This document shows, piece by piece, positions 16,190 through 25,251 of a stretch of 64,000 nt of DNA. The notes below the pieces were generated by a model. The model worked only from the letters and a program-made list of their open reading frames with translations, ran no database searches and was not told where the DNA came from. The position numbers were made by a program, and so were the translations under genes. Numbering within the stretch: position 1 is the first letter of the stretch; each line of letters begins with the position of its first letter. This DNA comes from Pseudomonas sp. BP8 (GTDB taxonomy: Bacteria > Pseudomonadota > Gammaproteobacteria > Pseudomonadales > Pseudomonadaceae), in the NCBI RefSeq assembly GCF_017875955.1, contig NZ_JAGINK010000001.1, positions 3,440,501 to 3,504,500 of the forward strand. Reading direction: 5' to 3'.

Positions 16190-17251
16190 ATGTACCCGAA
16201 AAACGCCTGGTATGTCGCCTGCACCCCCGATGAGCTCACTGGCAAGCCGCTGGGCCGGCAGATCTGTGGGGAAAAAATGGTGTTCTACCGCGGCCAGGAG
16301 AACCGCGTCTGCGCCGTGGAAGATTTCTGCCCGCACCGGGGCGCGCCGTTGTCGCTGGGTTACGTCGAGAACGGCAACCTGGTTTGTGGCTACCATGGCC
16401 TGGTGATGGGCTGCGACGGCAAGACCGTCGAAATGCCCGGCCAGCGGGTGCGCGGCTTCCCGTGCAATAAGACCTACGCCACCCTGGAGCGCTACGGCTT
16501 CGTGTGGGTCTGGCCCGGCGAACAGGACAAGGCCGACCCTGCCGCGCTCTGCCACCTGGAGTGGGCCGAGAGTGCAGAGTGGGCCTACGGCGGTGGGTTG
16601 TTCCACATCAACTGCGACTATCGACTGATGATCGACAACCTGATGGACCTGACCCATGAAACCTACGTGCATGCCTCCAGCATTGGCCAGAAGGAAATCG
16701 ACGAAGCGCCGCCGGTGACCACGGTTGATGGCGATGAAGTGGTCACCGCGCGGCACATGGAAAACATCATGGCACCGCCGTTCTGGCGCATGGCCCTGCG
16801 CGGCAACAACCTGCCCGACGATCAGCCTGTGGACCGCTGGCAGATCTGCCGCTTCACCCCGCCCAGCCATGTGCTGATCGAAGTGGGGGTAGCGCTCGCC
16901 GGCAAGGGTGGCTACCACGCCGCCCCGGCGCACAAGGCGTCGAGCATCGTGGTTGACTTCATCACGCCCGAAACCGAGACCTCGATCTGGTACTTCTGGG
17001 GCATGGCCCGCAACTTCAACCCTCAGGATCAGGCGCTGACTGCCAGCATTCGCGAAGGCCAGGGCAAGATCTTCAGCGAAGACCTCGAGATGCTTGAGCA
17101 GCAGCAGGCGAACCTGCTGGCCAACCCGCAGCGCAGCCTGCTCAAGCTCAACATCGACGCAGGCGGCGTGCAGTCGCGGCGCATTCTGGAACGCCTGATC
17201 GCCCAGGAACAAGCCCCTGCGGCCGCACCGCTGATTGCATCCGCCCAATAA
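16190..17251 (+). CDS. vanA: Vanillate O-demethylase, oxygenase subunit
   Basis: A 353-residue Rieske non-heme iron oxygenase that, with VanB, O-demethylates vanillate to protocatechuate and formaldehyde. The Rieske cluster ligands are in CPHRGAPLSLGY and VCGYHG (Cys-x-His ... Cys-x2-His, about residues 47-68). The mononuclear iron site is in DNLMDLTHETYVH near 155. The MYPKNAWYVAC start is the usual N-terminus of this enzyme. GGAGAG precedes the ATG. vanB follows 57 bases later on the same strand and the operator pair lies directly upstream. Length and motifs are normal for the family. Confidence 0.95.
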   Translation: MYPKNAWYVACTPDELTGKPLGRQICGEKMVFYRGQENRVCAVEDFCPHRGAPLSLGYVENGNLVCGYHGLVMGCDGKTVEMPGQRVRGFPCNKTYATLERYGFVWVWPGEQDKADPAALCHLEWAESAEWAYGGGLFHINCDYRLMIDNLMDLTHETYVHASSIGQKEIDEAPPVTTVDGDEVVTARHMENIMAPPFWRMALRGNNLPDDQPVDRWQICRFTPPSHVLIEVGVALAGKGGYHAAPAHKASSIVVDFITPETETSIWYFWGMARNFNPQDQALTASIREGQGKIFSEDLEMLEQQQANLLANPQRSLLKLNIDAGGVQSRRILERLIAQEQAPAAAPLIASAQ

Positions 17252-17308
17252 CTCCCTTGTCGATGTGTTGCACGGCCACCCCCGGTGGACGTCAATGGAA
17301 GGTGCGCC

Positions 17309-18259
17309 ATGATTGAAGTTGTCGTGACATCCCGAACCACCGAAGCCGAAGGCATCTGTAGCTACGAATTGACCTGCGCCCAAGGCCAACCCTTGCCAGC
17401 GTTCAGCGCGGGGTCGCATATCGATGTGCACCTGCCCGGTGGCCTGGTACGTCAGTATTCCCTGTGCAATCACCCCCAGGAGCGTCATCGCTACCTGATC
17501 GGCGTGCTCAACGACGCCGCTTCACGCGGTGGATCGCGTTGCTTGCACGAACAGGTGGCGGCGGGGCAGCGCTTGCTGATCAGCGAGCCGCGCAACCTCT
17601 TCGCATTGGCGCCCAACGCGGCGCGCAGCCTGTTGTTCGCTGGCGGGATCGGCATTACCCCGATCCTGTGCATGGCAGAGCAATTGTGGTTGCAGGGTGA
17701 TGATTTCGAACTGCATTACTGCACGCGTTCGAGCGAGCGGGCGGCGTTCATCGAGCGCCTGGCCGCTGCGCCGTTCGCCAGCCGGGTACACCTGCACTTC
17801 GATGAAAACCCGCAAACCCGGTTGGACGCGGCCCGCGTGCTGGCGCAGCCGGGTGCGCACGACCACCTGTACGTGTGCGGCCCTGGTGGGTTCATGGAGC
17901 ATGTGCTGGACAGCGCCCGTGGCCAGGGTTGGCCGCAGGCGCAATTGCACCGCGAGTACTTTGCGGCGGCGCCTGTCGACTCCAGCAATGACGGGGCGTT
18001 TTCGGTGAAGGTGAGCAGCACTGGGCAGGTGTTCGAGGTGCCGGCGGACAAGACCGTGGTGCAGGTGCTGGAGAGCCACGGGGTGGCGATTGCCATCTCC
18101 TGCGAGCAAGGTGTGTGCGGCACCTGCCTGACCCGCGTGCTGGAAGGGGTACCGGAGCATCGCGACCTGTACCTCACCGAAGACGAGCAAGCGGCCAACG
18201 ACCAGTTCACGCCGTGCTGCTCGCGGGCGCGGACGCCGTTACTGGTACTGGACCTGTAA
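17309..18259 (+). CDS. vanB: Vanillate O-demethylase, reductase subunit
   Basis: A 316-residue ferredoxin reductase of the phthalate dioxygenase reductase type. The N-terminal flavin domain contains GSHIDVHLPGGLVRQYSLCN and the NAD domain has LLFAGGIGITPILCMAEQL. The C-terminal plant-type [2Fe-2S] domain has the cysteines of CEQGVCGTCLTR with a last ligand near PCCSRA. It passes electrons from NADH to VanA. The start is the ATG giving MIEVVVTSR after GGAAGGTG. The vanR gene follows in convergent orientation, 6 bases after the stop. Confidence 0.95.
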   Translation: MIEVVVTSRTTEAEGICSYELTCAQGQPLPAFSAGSHIDVHLPGGLVRQYSLCNHPQERHRYLIGVLNDAASRGGSRCLHEQVAAGQRLLISEPRNLFALAPNAARSLLFAGGIGITPILCMAEQLWLQGDDFELHYCTRSSERAAFIERLAAAPFASRVHLHFDENPQTRLDAARVLAQPGAHDHLYVCGPGGFMEHVLDSARGQGWPQAQLHREYFAAAPVDSSNDGAFSVKVSSTGQVFEVPADKTVVQVLESHGVAIAISCEQGVCGTCLTRVLEGVPEHRDLYLTEDEQAANDQFTPCCSRARTPLLVLDL

Positions 18260-18265
18260 CGGGCG

Positions 18266-18979
18266 CTAGTCGCCCTTGGTAATCACTTGCACGCCACTTG
18301 CCACGCTCGCTGCGCCGAACACTTCGGCGTAGCGCAGCGTGGCATTGGCGTGCTCGCGCATGATGCTTTCAGCGCGCGCACCCTGGCGGTTGCGCAGGGC
18401 ATCGACCAGCGAATGGTGCTGCATGTGGGCAAAGTTGAAGCGGCGGTACTCGCGGGCCATGTTGTCGCGGTCGAAGGCCAGGGCCGACACCGAGGCGAAG
18501 GGGCGGTGGTCGTTGCGCGCCAGTGCCTCGGCAATCGCCGGGTTGCCGCTGCCGGCCACGATCACCTGGTGGAAACGCACGTTCAGGTCGTGGAAGGCTG
18601 CCAGGTCCTGCTCGGTGATGTAACCCTTGTCGAAGATCACATCGCCTTCATCCAGGCAGCGCTTGAGCGTGGCCATGGCCTGCGGCTCAAGCCCGCGTTC
18701 GGCGCATTGGCGTGCGGCCAGGCCTTCGAGCACACCGCGCACTTCGACCGCCCCGCTAAGGTCTTCGGCCGTGAGCGTGCGCACCTGGAAGCCCTTGCCG
18801 CCATGGCGCACCAGCAGGCCTTCCTGCTCCAGTGTTCTGAAGGCCATGCGCACCGGCATGCGGGAAACACCGAAACGTTCGGCGGTGGGCACTTCCATCA
18901 AGCGCTCGCCCCCGGCTAGTTCACCGGAGGCGATCATCTTGCGCAGTGCGACCAGGATGGTCTGGCCGTGTTTGCTCAT
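18266..18979 (-). CDS. vanR: GntR family (FCD) transcriptional regulator of vanillate genes
   Basis: About 237 residues. The N-terminal winged helix has MEVPTAERFGVSRMPVRMAF and GKGFQVRTL. The C-terminal FCD ligand domain has the helix set LEGLAARQCAERGLEP and later metal-binding His positions (FHDLNVRFHQVIV). This is the usual VanR architecture. The start gives MSKHGQTILVAL after a GAGGTCG box; a longer form from 19009 is possible. It is encoded convergently to vanAB, and the GGATCC palindromes upstream of vanA are its probable sites. Effector: vanillate by family precedent. Confidence 0.88.
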   Translation of the reverse strand: MSKHGQTILVALRKMIASGELAGGERLMEVPTAERFGVSRMPVRMAFRTLEQEGLLVRHGGKGFQVRTLTAEDLSGAVEVRGVLEGLAARQCAERGLEPQAMATLKRCLDEGDVIFDKGYITEQDLAAFHDLNVRFHQVIVAGSGNPAIAEALARNDHRPFASVSALAFDRDNMAREYRRFNFAHMQHHSLVDALRNRQGARAESIMREHANATLRYAEVFGAASVASGVQVITKGD

Positions 18980-19108
18980 TGCAGGCGACCTCGAAAAAGA
19001 GGCCGCCATGTTAACGCACTGGGTGCCAGCTGTGCAGTTGGCGCAGCGGCCCGTGCAGAGTGACCTCTGCGCGGCGCATGGGTCTTTGAAGTCGCGGTTG
19101 AAGAAACT

Positions 19109-20446
19109 TCAGGCCTGGGTCAAGGCACCGGGTTGCTGCACCTGGTGCTTGGGCAGGAACAGCAGCAGCGCCGCCGCCGCGATCACGAACACCACCGCAA
19201 ACACCCCGTACAGGTGCAGTGGCTGCCAGCCGCCGTCCAGCAGCAGCCCGGCCACGGTGGGCGACAGGATGGCGCCGATGCGGCCGATGCCGATGCCCCA
19301 GCCCACCCCCGTAGCCCGTACCGATGCCCCATAGAGCATCGGCGACAGGGCATACAGCCCGGCGACGCAGGCGTTGGAGGCCAGGCCGATCAGCAAGCCC
19401 AGGGCCAGCGCCGCGGTGACCGAGGTGGCGGTGCAGGCGAACAGCACCAGCAGGCCGGCCGTGACCAGCATGAATACGCTCAGCACCGTCGACAGCCGCC
19501 ACCGCGAGGCCAGCAGGCCGATCAGCGTCGCGCCGACGATGCCGCCGACACTGAGCAACACGCCGCCACTGACGCCTTGTTGTGCCGATAACCCGGCAGA
19601 CACCAGCAGCTTCGGCGTCCAGCTCATGATGAAGTAGAAACCGAACATCACCAGGAAGAACAACGCCCACAGTAACAGGGTAGTGCGCCGCGACACGCCG
19701 TTGAGCAGTTGCACCAGCGCACTGCGCGGGGCCTGCTCGGTGTCCTGAGTTGCCGTTGGAAACGCCCCGGGCGCCGGCTGGCCAAGCTGGACGGCCAGGC
19801 GATCGAGCTTGGCCACCCCCTTGGCCGGGCGTTTGGCAAGCAGAAAGTCCAGCGACTCGGGCAGGTACAGCATCACCACCGGCAGGGTGGCCAGGGTGAC
19901 CCAGCCCCCGACCGTGAACACCGAACGCCAGCCGTAGTGGGTCAGCAGCCACACGGAAAGCAGCCCGCCAAACGTGGCCCCCAGTGCGTAGCCTGTCGAC
20001 TGCAGGCTCACCGCCAAGCCCCGCCAGCGTTTGTTGGCGTACTCGCTGGCAATCACGTTGCTACTGGCCAGGATGCCGCCGATGCCTAGCCCGGTCAGCG
20101 CGCGCAGCAGGGCCAGTTGTGTCGGCGTCTGGCTGTGGGCAGACAGCAGCATGCCGATACCGGACAGTACCAGGCAGAACATGATCAACGGCCGGCGCCC
20201 GAAGCGGTCAGCCCAAGGTGCGATGAACAGCGAACCTGCTGCCATGCCGAACAGCCCGGCACTGAGCAGCATGCCCACCTGGGCACCATTCAGGCCCCAT
20301 TCGCTGGCAACCGAGGACGCGGTGAACGCCATCACCAGCACATCGAAACCGTCGATCATGTTCAACGCGATACACACGCCTACGGCCAGGTACTGGAACG
20401 GACGCATGGGTTGATCGTTGACCACCGCCTTCAGGCATTGGCTCAT
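19109..20446 (-). CDS. Aromatic acid:H+ symporter (AAHS-type MFS), probable vanillate/protocatechuate transporter
   Basis: A protein of about 445 residues with 12 predicted membrane helices. The AAHS signature DGFDVLVMAFTASS sits in helix 1, with APWADRFGRRPLIMFCLVLS in the first cytoplasmic loop. The long central loop (RPAKGVAKLDRLAVQLG) is also usual. The relation is closest to PcaK/VanK transporters. The ATG at 20446 overlaps the stop of a 31-residue upstream ORF. It is next to vanR, so uptake of vanillate or related acids is likely. The exact substrate is inferred from the neighbours. Confidence 0.87.
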   Translation of the reverse strand: MSQCLKAVVNDQPMRPFQYLAVGVCIALNMIDGFDVLVMAFTASSVASEWGLNGAQVGMLLSAGLFGMAAGSLFIAPWADRFGRRPLIMFCLVLSGIGMLLSAHSQTPTQLALLRALTGLGIGGILASSNVIASEYANKRWRGLAVSLQSTGYALGATFGGLLSVWLLTHYGWRSVFTVGGWVTLATLPVVMLYLPESLDFLLAKRPAKGVAKLDRLAVQLGQPAPGAFPTATQDTEQAPRSALVQLLNGVSRRTTLLLWALFFLVMFGFYFIMSWTPKLLVSAGLSAQQGVSGGVLLSVGGIVGATLIGLLASRWRLSTVLSVFMLVTAGLLVLFACTATSVTAALALGLLIGLASNACVAGLYALSPMLYGASVRATGVGWGIGIGRIGAILSPTVAGLLLDGGWQPLHLYGVFAVVFVIAAAALLLFLPKHQVQQPGALTQA

Positions 20447-20538
20447 GGATGCGTCTCGCAAGTGGTGAGGAGGGCAGGGACAAGGGGACAGGTATCAGCA
20501 GGCAGCCGCAGGATGACGGCTTTGCGCGGTTCGGACAT
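20443..20538 (-). CDS. 31-residue upstream ORF translationally coupled to the transporter
   Basis: Reads MSEPRKAVILRLPADTCP and ends TCETHP. The start has AAGAAAGGTG upstream, a good ribosome binding site. Its stop overlaps the transporter start in an ATGA arrangement. It may be a leader peptide that couples translation to the transporter, or a small functional protein. It has no recognisable family. Confidence is moderate because short ORFs arise by chance, but the ATGA overlap plus the ribosome binding site is suggestive. Confidence 0.4.
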   Translation of the reverse strand: MSEPRKAVILRLPADTCPLVPALLTTCETHP

Positions 20539-20605
20539 GGAGGCACCTTTCTTGTTTTTGTGGGAAGCGGCTGTGTTGCCGAATCCCTGGGTGCGATAGA
20601 AACTG

Positions 20606-20621
20606 TTTGGGGATCCAGAAA
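20606..20621. promoter_or_regulatory. Possible VanR-like site upstream of the transporter
   Basis: TTTGGGGATCCAGAAA shares the GGATCC core and flanking pattern of the van operator, with mismatches. It lies about 70 bases upstream of the 31-residue ORF. Weak match only. Confidence 0.3.
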
Positions 20622-20733
20622 TCAATAGCGGTACTAGGTAGAAAGCCAGTGATACTCAAGACTGGATTCAGATTACATCTATAAAAACCCTATAGATCAA
20701 TAATATATATACACAACCTCGAAAGATAAAATC

Positions 20734-20748
20734 GTTCGATTATCGAAC
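20734..20748. promoter_or_regulatory. GTTCGAT-T-ATCGAAC palindrome
   Basis: A perfect 15-bp palindrome with 7-base arms and one central base. It resembles IclR-family (PcaR/PobR type) operators. A longer related site lies at 23696-23721 upstream of the sulfatase and porin genes. The regulator is not encoded in the window. Confidence 0.5.
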
Positions 20749-20843
20749 TGGTTGTCTGTCTTCAATTCGATGGATCCATTGCTTGGCTGCGTTGAGCGGT
20801 GAGCGCTCGTGGTCGCAGCCAAAGCGGATGCACGTTATGTGCT

Positions 20844-21881
20844 TCAGTCGCCCTGCGCCTGCCGCACCGTCCTAAACCCCACATGGGACGTCGCCAGGTA
20901 TAGCGTCTGCGGTTGCCGGGCCGAAGGCCGATAGCGCATGCAGGCATCTGCCGAGCACAGGTGTGACCCACCTTTGATCACCGCCACCGGCGTACCGGGT
21001 TGCGCAGGGTCGTAGCTGTCGCTCAATGCCGGGCCGGGTGGATCGAGGCCGGCATCGCGGGCCTGATCATGCCCGGGGCGGTATCCGCTACGGGTCAACT
21101 CCCAGACATTGCCCCCTGCGTCGAACACGCCAAAGCCATTGGCCACGAAGCAGCCCACGGGGGAGGTGCCGGTGAAACCATCGAGCGCTTGATTGTGATA
21201 CGGGAACTGGCCCTGCCAGGTATTGGCCATGGGTTTGCCCGAAGGGTGCTCGCTAGCGCCCCAGCTGAAGTCCGCATCCTGCAGGCCACCGCGCATGGCG
21301 TATTCCAGCTGCGCCTCGCTGGGCAGTGCGTGGCCGGCCCAGCGGGCGTAGGCCTGCGCATCGCGCAGGGTCACTTGCACGACCGGGTGGTTTGCCCGCT
21401 CACGCCAATGACTGTCGGGCCCCAACGGGTGGCGCCAGCTCGCCCCGGCAACGAACTGCCAGCCAGGCCGTAATACCTCGGCACCCTGTTTGAACACCAT
21501 AGCCCCCGGCACCCGCAGTGTCTCCGGCAGATCGGGGGCGGCTTGCACATCGATGCCCTGTTCGGCCTGGGTGACGTAGCCGGTCGCCTGCACGAAGCGG
21601 GCGAACTGGGCATTGGTGACCGGGTGCACGTCGATCCAGAAGGCCGAGACCTTGGCCGGGTGCGGCGGGCCTTCTTCACTGTAGAAGCGGCTTGAGCCGA
21701 AGCTGAAGGTTGCCCCGGGTACCCGCACCATGCCATCGCGCCACGGCCCCTCGCGGGGCGCGGGCACACCGCTGTAACTGCCGCACAACAGCGCAGGAGC
21801 AGGGGCTGCTGGCCATGCAGCATAGGCAGCGGCGAGCACGCCGAGGGCAAGTGCCGCGCCCCCGAGCAGCCGGGGTGTCAT
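20844..21881 (-). CDS. Formylglycine-generating enzyme family protein (sulfatase maturation)
   Basis: A 345-residue protein with an N-terminal hydrophobic segment (GGAALALGVLAAAYAAWP) that may be a signal peptide or anchor. The rest is the FGE/SUMF1 fold: MVRVPGATFSFGSSRFYSEE, then AFWIDVHPVTNAQFARF, WAGHALPSEAQLEYAMRGG and GGNVWELTRSGYR. Near the C-terminus is KGGSHLCSADACMRYRP, with the two active-site Cys residues (about 310-320). These enzymes convert a Cys in CxPxR to formylglycine. It overlaps the sulfatase gene by 4 bases and follows it, so the two are translationally coupled and the sulfatase is its obvious substrate. Confidence 0.9.
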   Translation of the reverse strand: MTPRLLGGAALALGVLAAAYAAWPAAPAPALLCGSYSGVPAPREGPWRDGMVRVPGATFSFGSSRFYSEEGPPHPAKVSAFWIDVHPVTNAQFARFVQATGYVTQAEQGIDVQAAPDLPETLRVPGAMVFKQGAEVLRPGWQFVAGASWRHPLGPDSHWRERANHPVVQVTLRDAQAYARWAGHALPSEAQLEYAMRGGLQDADFSWGASEHPSGKPMANTWQGQFPYHNQALDGFTGTSPVGCFVANGFGVFDAGGNVWELTRSGYRPGHDQARDAGLDPPGPALSDSYDPAQPGTPVAVIKGGSHLCSADACMRYRPSARQPQTLYLATSHVGFRTVRQAQGD

Positions 21882-23542
21882 GGCTTGCTGACCAGCGCAG
21901 GGGAAACAGGCCGGCCCTCGCTCGTGATGACAATGTTGTTGCGCTGGGCATAGCTTTTCCAGTCGCGCAATAGTTCGGTCACCTGCTGGGGCTGTTGTGC
22001 ACCCAGGTCATGGTGTTCGCCTGGGTCTTTGCTCAAGTCGTACAAGCGCCACGCCGGTGCTGCGTCGGTGGTGTCGAACAGCAGTTTGAGGTTGCCCTTG
22101 CGCAGTGAGGCGTTGCCGTTGATCTCCCAGCCCATGGCCTCGTCGCGGGGGTGGATCTGCTTGTCCCGGCCTTCGAGGTAAGCCAGGGCCGACGTGCCTT
22201 GCGGTGGCACGATATCGCGGTCGCGGTACTTGATCCCTGGCAGTGAAGCGCCGGCCAGTTGTAGCAAGGTCGGCATGATGTCGCGCACGCTGGCCAGTTC
22301 TTCGCTGCGCCCGGGTTTTATCGTTGCCGGGTAGTGGACGAAGGCCGGTACGCGGATACCGCCCTGGTAAGTGGTCATTTTGTAGCGGCGGCTGGGCAGG
22401 GCACTGACCTGGGCCCATGCCGAGCCGATCATCAGGAACGAATCAGGCCGGCCGTAGTTTTCCAGGCGGTTGTCGAAATTGTGTTTGACCCATTCCGGGT
22501 CTACGCGGTTGGCGTTTTCCGGGCCATTGTCGGACATGAACAACACCAGGGTGTTGTCCAGCTCGCCCGTTTCACGCAGGTGGTCCACCAGGCGGCCCAC
22601 CTCGGCGTCCAGCGCGGCCACCATCGCGGCGTACACCTCCATGGTGCGTGCCGACTGCTGCCGTTGCTCCGGGCTCAGCGACGCCCAGCTGGGCACGCCT
22701 TCGAGTTGTGGCTCCATCGGAAAGTCGGCAGGCACCAGCCCGGCCTTGCGCTGGCGCTGCAGCCGCTCGCGCGCGATCTGTTCATAGCCTTGGTCATAGC
22801 GGCCACGGTACTGCGCCAGGTATGCGTCGGGCGCCTGCAGCGGCCAGTGCGGTGCGGTGTAGGCGGCGAAGGCGAAGAAAGGCTTTTGGCTTGCCTTGCC
22901 CTGGTCGATGACGTCGATCAGGCGGTCGGTGAACCAGCGGGTCGAGTAGAAGTCGTTGGGCAGCTCCACGGGTTCGCCGTTGTGGCGAAAGCTCCAGCTG
23001 TAGTTTGGCAACAGGCCCATGTTGGTTTGCTTGAAGTGCGCCGCGCCGCCTTCCAGCAGCACATACGCCTGGTCGAAGCCGCGGTTTTGCGGCTGCTGCG
23101 CAGAGGTCATGCCCAAATGCCACTTGCCCGCGATGTAGGTGCGATAACCCGCGTCGCGCAACAGCTCGGCGAGCGTGGCCACATTGGCACCCAGTACACC
23201 TTCATACCCCGGCTGCACCTCGCTGCCCGCCGGCAGGCGCCCGCGCGATTCGGCCATCATGCCGACCCCGGAGAGGTGCGGATCGTTGCCGGACATCAGC
23301 ATGGCGCGGGTGGGCGAGCAGCTGGGTGAGGCATGGAAGTCGAGCATCAGGCGCCCGGCGGCAAGCAGCTTGTCCAAGTGCGGGGTAGCGATCTCGCTGC
23401 CTAGCGCAGACAGGTCGGAAAACCCCAGGTCATCCGCGACCACGAGCAGAATGTTGGGTTGCTTAACGGTTGGGGCGGCGAATGCTTGGCTTGCGCCGAG
23501 CAGCAGCAGGCTGAAAGCGAGCAAGGGCTTGGAGGGGGGCAT
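21878..23542 (-). CDS. Arylsulfatase family protein, exported
   Basis: A 554-residue alkaline phosphatase-superfamily sulfatase with a Sec-type signal peptide ending near ASQAFA. The N-terminal metal Asp residues are in NILLVVADDLGFSDLSALGS. The formylglycine site is in ASPSCSPTRAMLMSG (Cys-Ser-Pro-Thr-Arg) near residue 80. Further active-site elements are AGKWHLG and LFMSDNGPE. It should hydrolyse aryl sulfate esters in the periplasm. It is coupled to its maturation enzyme and faces the porin/ferulate operon across a shared promoter region, so sulfated phenolic acids are a plausible substrate class. That link is inference. Confidence 0.9.
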   Translation of the reverse strand: MPPSKPLLAFSLLLLGASQAFAAPTVKQPNILLVVADDLGFSDLSALGSEIATPHLDKLLAAGRLMLDFHASPSCSPTRAMLMSGNDPHLSGVGMMAESRGRLPAGSEVQPGYEGVLGANVATLAELLRDAGYRTYIAGKWHLGMTSAQQPQNRGFDQAYVLLEGGAAHFKQTNMGLLPNYSWSFRHNGEPVELPNDFYSTRWFTDRLIDVIDQGKASQKPFFAFAAYTAPHWPLQAPDAYLAQYRGRYDQGYEQIARERLQRQRKAGLVPADFPMEPQLEGVPSWASLSPEQRQQSARTMEVYAAMVAALDAEVGRLVDHLRETGELDNTLVLFMSDNGPENANRVDPEWVKHNFDNRLENYGRPDSFLMIGSAWAQVSALPSRRYKMTTYQGGIRVPAFVHYPATIKPGRSEELASVRDIMPTLLQLAGASLPGIKYRDRDIVPPQGTSALAYLEGRDKQIHPRDEAMGWEINGNASLRKGNLKLLFDTTDAAPAWRLYDLSKDPGEHHDLGAQQPQQVTELLRDWKSYAQRNNIVITSEGRPVSPALVSKP

Positions 23543-23695
23543 GGGGTTTTCTCTTTATTATTGTCGGAAGGATGCGCTACATAATTTTTACATTTAATTA
23601 TCTTGTCAAGAATTGGAAACCGGCGAGGATCTCGGCTGAAACGCTTCTGTTCGGGCTACTCCAGACAATGCGCCTAGATAGGGGGTTTAAAAAGT

Positions 23696-23721
23696 GTTCG
23701 ATCAGCGAACGGTGATCGAAC
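23696..23721. promoter_or_regulatory. Inverted repeat GTTCGATCA/TGATCGAAC in a divergent promoter region
   Basis: Two perfect 9-base arms separated by 8 bases (GCGAACGG), which itself contains a further half site. It lies in the 285-bp gap between the sulfatase gene (leftward) and the porin gene (rightward). It matches the IclR-type site at 20734. It probably controls both directions. Confidence 0.6.
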
Positions 23722-23827
23722 CTCGTCGTAGGCGATAAGCGCTGACGCCTATTGACGGCATGATCGTTAAACAAAATAATCGTTAACAGAGTTATCCATT
23801 TTCACAACAACAAGAAAGGATATTCTG

Positions 23828-25219
23828 ATGACGAAGCCGCTGACGGGGGCATGTCTGTCCCTGGCGCTGTTATCAATCGCCCAGCTTTCACAGGCGGCGA
23901 GCCCCTTGGAGGACAGCCGCCCAGGGCGGCCTGGCGCGCCGCGCTGGGTCGAGGATTACCGCTTCCTGGATGACCCAGGCAAAGCCAGCGACCCCTTCGA
24001 TGGCCTGCGTTACCATCGCCTGTCGGAAAGCGCATGGCTGCAACTGGGCGCGGAAGCGCGCTATCGCGCCGATTCACTGGACAAGCCCTTTTTCGGCCTG
24101 CGCGGTTTCAAGGACGATTCCTACCTGATGCAACGCCTGCAAGCCCACGCCGACCTGCACCTGTTCGACGATGCGCTGCGTGCCTTTGTGCAAATCGAAA
24201 ACACCCGCGCGTTCGGCAAGGACCTGTACTCGCCGAACGACGAAAGCCGCAATGAAGTGCGCCAGGCGTTTATCGACCTGAACCATGACATTGACGGCGG
24301 GCGCTTCACGACCCGTGTCGGCCGCCAGGAGATGGCGTACGGCAACCAGGTGTTCGTCACGTACCGCGATTCCCCCAACATCCGCCAGACCTTCGACGGG
24401 TTGCGCGCCAGCCTCAACCTCAAGGATGGGCGCAAGCTCGATGCCTTCGCGGTACGGCCGGTGACGACCGGCGAGGACAGCTGGGATGACGGCAGTAACA
24501 ATGGGGTCAAGTTCTATGGCCTGTACGGCACCCTGCCATTGACCCATGCCTGGAACATCGACCTGTTCGCCTTCGGCCTCGAAACCGACGACCGCGCCCT
24601 GGCGGGTGAAACGGGTGATGAACAACGCTACACGTTCGGCACCCGCGTGTTCGGCCGTTACCAGGCTCTCGACTGGAGTTGGGACCTGGCCGGCCAGAGC
24701 GGGCACCTGGGCAACGCTTCCATTCGTGCCTGGGCGGTGTCCAGCGACACCGGCTACACCTTCAACCACCCGTGGGCGCCACGCCTGGCCATGCGCCTGG
24801 ACGCCGCCAGCGGCGACAGCGACCTGGGCGATGGCAAGGTTGGCACCTTCGACCCGTTGTACCCACGTAACGGCGTGTACGGCGAGGCCAGCCTGACCAC
24901 GTTGAGCAACATTATCGTCATTGGCCCGACCTTTGGCTTTTCACCCTGGCGCGCCCTGCGCTTCGAACCCGGTATCTTCGAGGTGTGGAAACAGAACACC
25001 AACGACGGCGTATACATGCCTGGCATGAGCATCCTCGCCAATACCCGCGGCACCGGCCGACACGTGGGCACCATCTACCGCGTCAATAGCCGATGGTTGG
25101 CGACGCCTAACCTGACGCTCGACCTCGACCTGAAGTACTACGACATAGGCGCCGCCATCCGCGATGCCGGGGGCGACGACGCCTCGCTGGTGTCGGTACG
25201 TGCGACCTTCAGGCTCTGA
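23828..25219 (+). CDS. AlgE-like (alginate export family) outer-membrane porin
   Basis: A 463-residue outer-membrane protein with a signal peptide ending near SQAASPLEDS. Alternating amphipathic strands run through the mature part (FTTRVGRQEMAYGNQVF, KLDAFAVRPVTTGEDSWDDG) and it ends in a strand closing with Phe-Arg-Leu (SVRATFRL). The family forms 18-strand barrels and is used in pseudomonads for uptake of small or aromatic compounds as well as alginate export. AAGGATA lies upstream of the ATG. It is the first gene of the plus-strand operon with the MFS, DUF3237 and ferulate genes, so it probably admits hydroxycinnamates. Confidence 0.85.
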   Translation: MTKPLTGACLSLALLSIAQLSQAASPLEDSRPGRPGAPRWVEDYRFLDDPGKASDPFDGLRYHRLSESAWLQLGAEARYRADSLDKPFFGLRGFKDDSYLMQRLQAHADLHLFDDALRAFVQIENTRAFGKDLYSPNDESRNEVRQAFIDLNHDIDGGRFTTRVGRQEMAYGNQVFVTYRDSPNIRQTFDGLRASLNLKDGRKLDAFAVRPVTTGEDSWDDGSNNGVKFYGLYGTLPLTHAWNIDLFAFGLETDDRALAGETGDEQRYTFGTRVFGRYQALDWSWDLAGQSGHLGNASIRAWAVSSDTGYTFNHPWAPRLAMRLDAASGDSDLGDGKVGTFDPLYPRNGVYGEASLTTLSNIIVIGPTFGFSPWRALRFEPGIFEVWKQNTNDGVYMPGMSILANTRGTGRHVGTIYRVNSRWLATPNLTLDLDLKYYDIGAAIRDAGGDDASLVSVRATFRL

Positions 25220-25251
25220 CTCCTAATCGCATAACAACAAGAGGGCTGCAC

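Noticed and set aside
16142..17488. 448-residue minus-strand frame antisense to vanA
   Set aside because: A shadow caused by high GC at third positions of vanA; low-complexity composition and no family.
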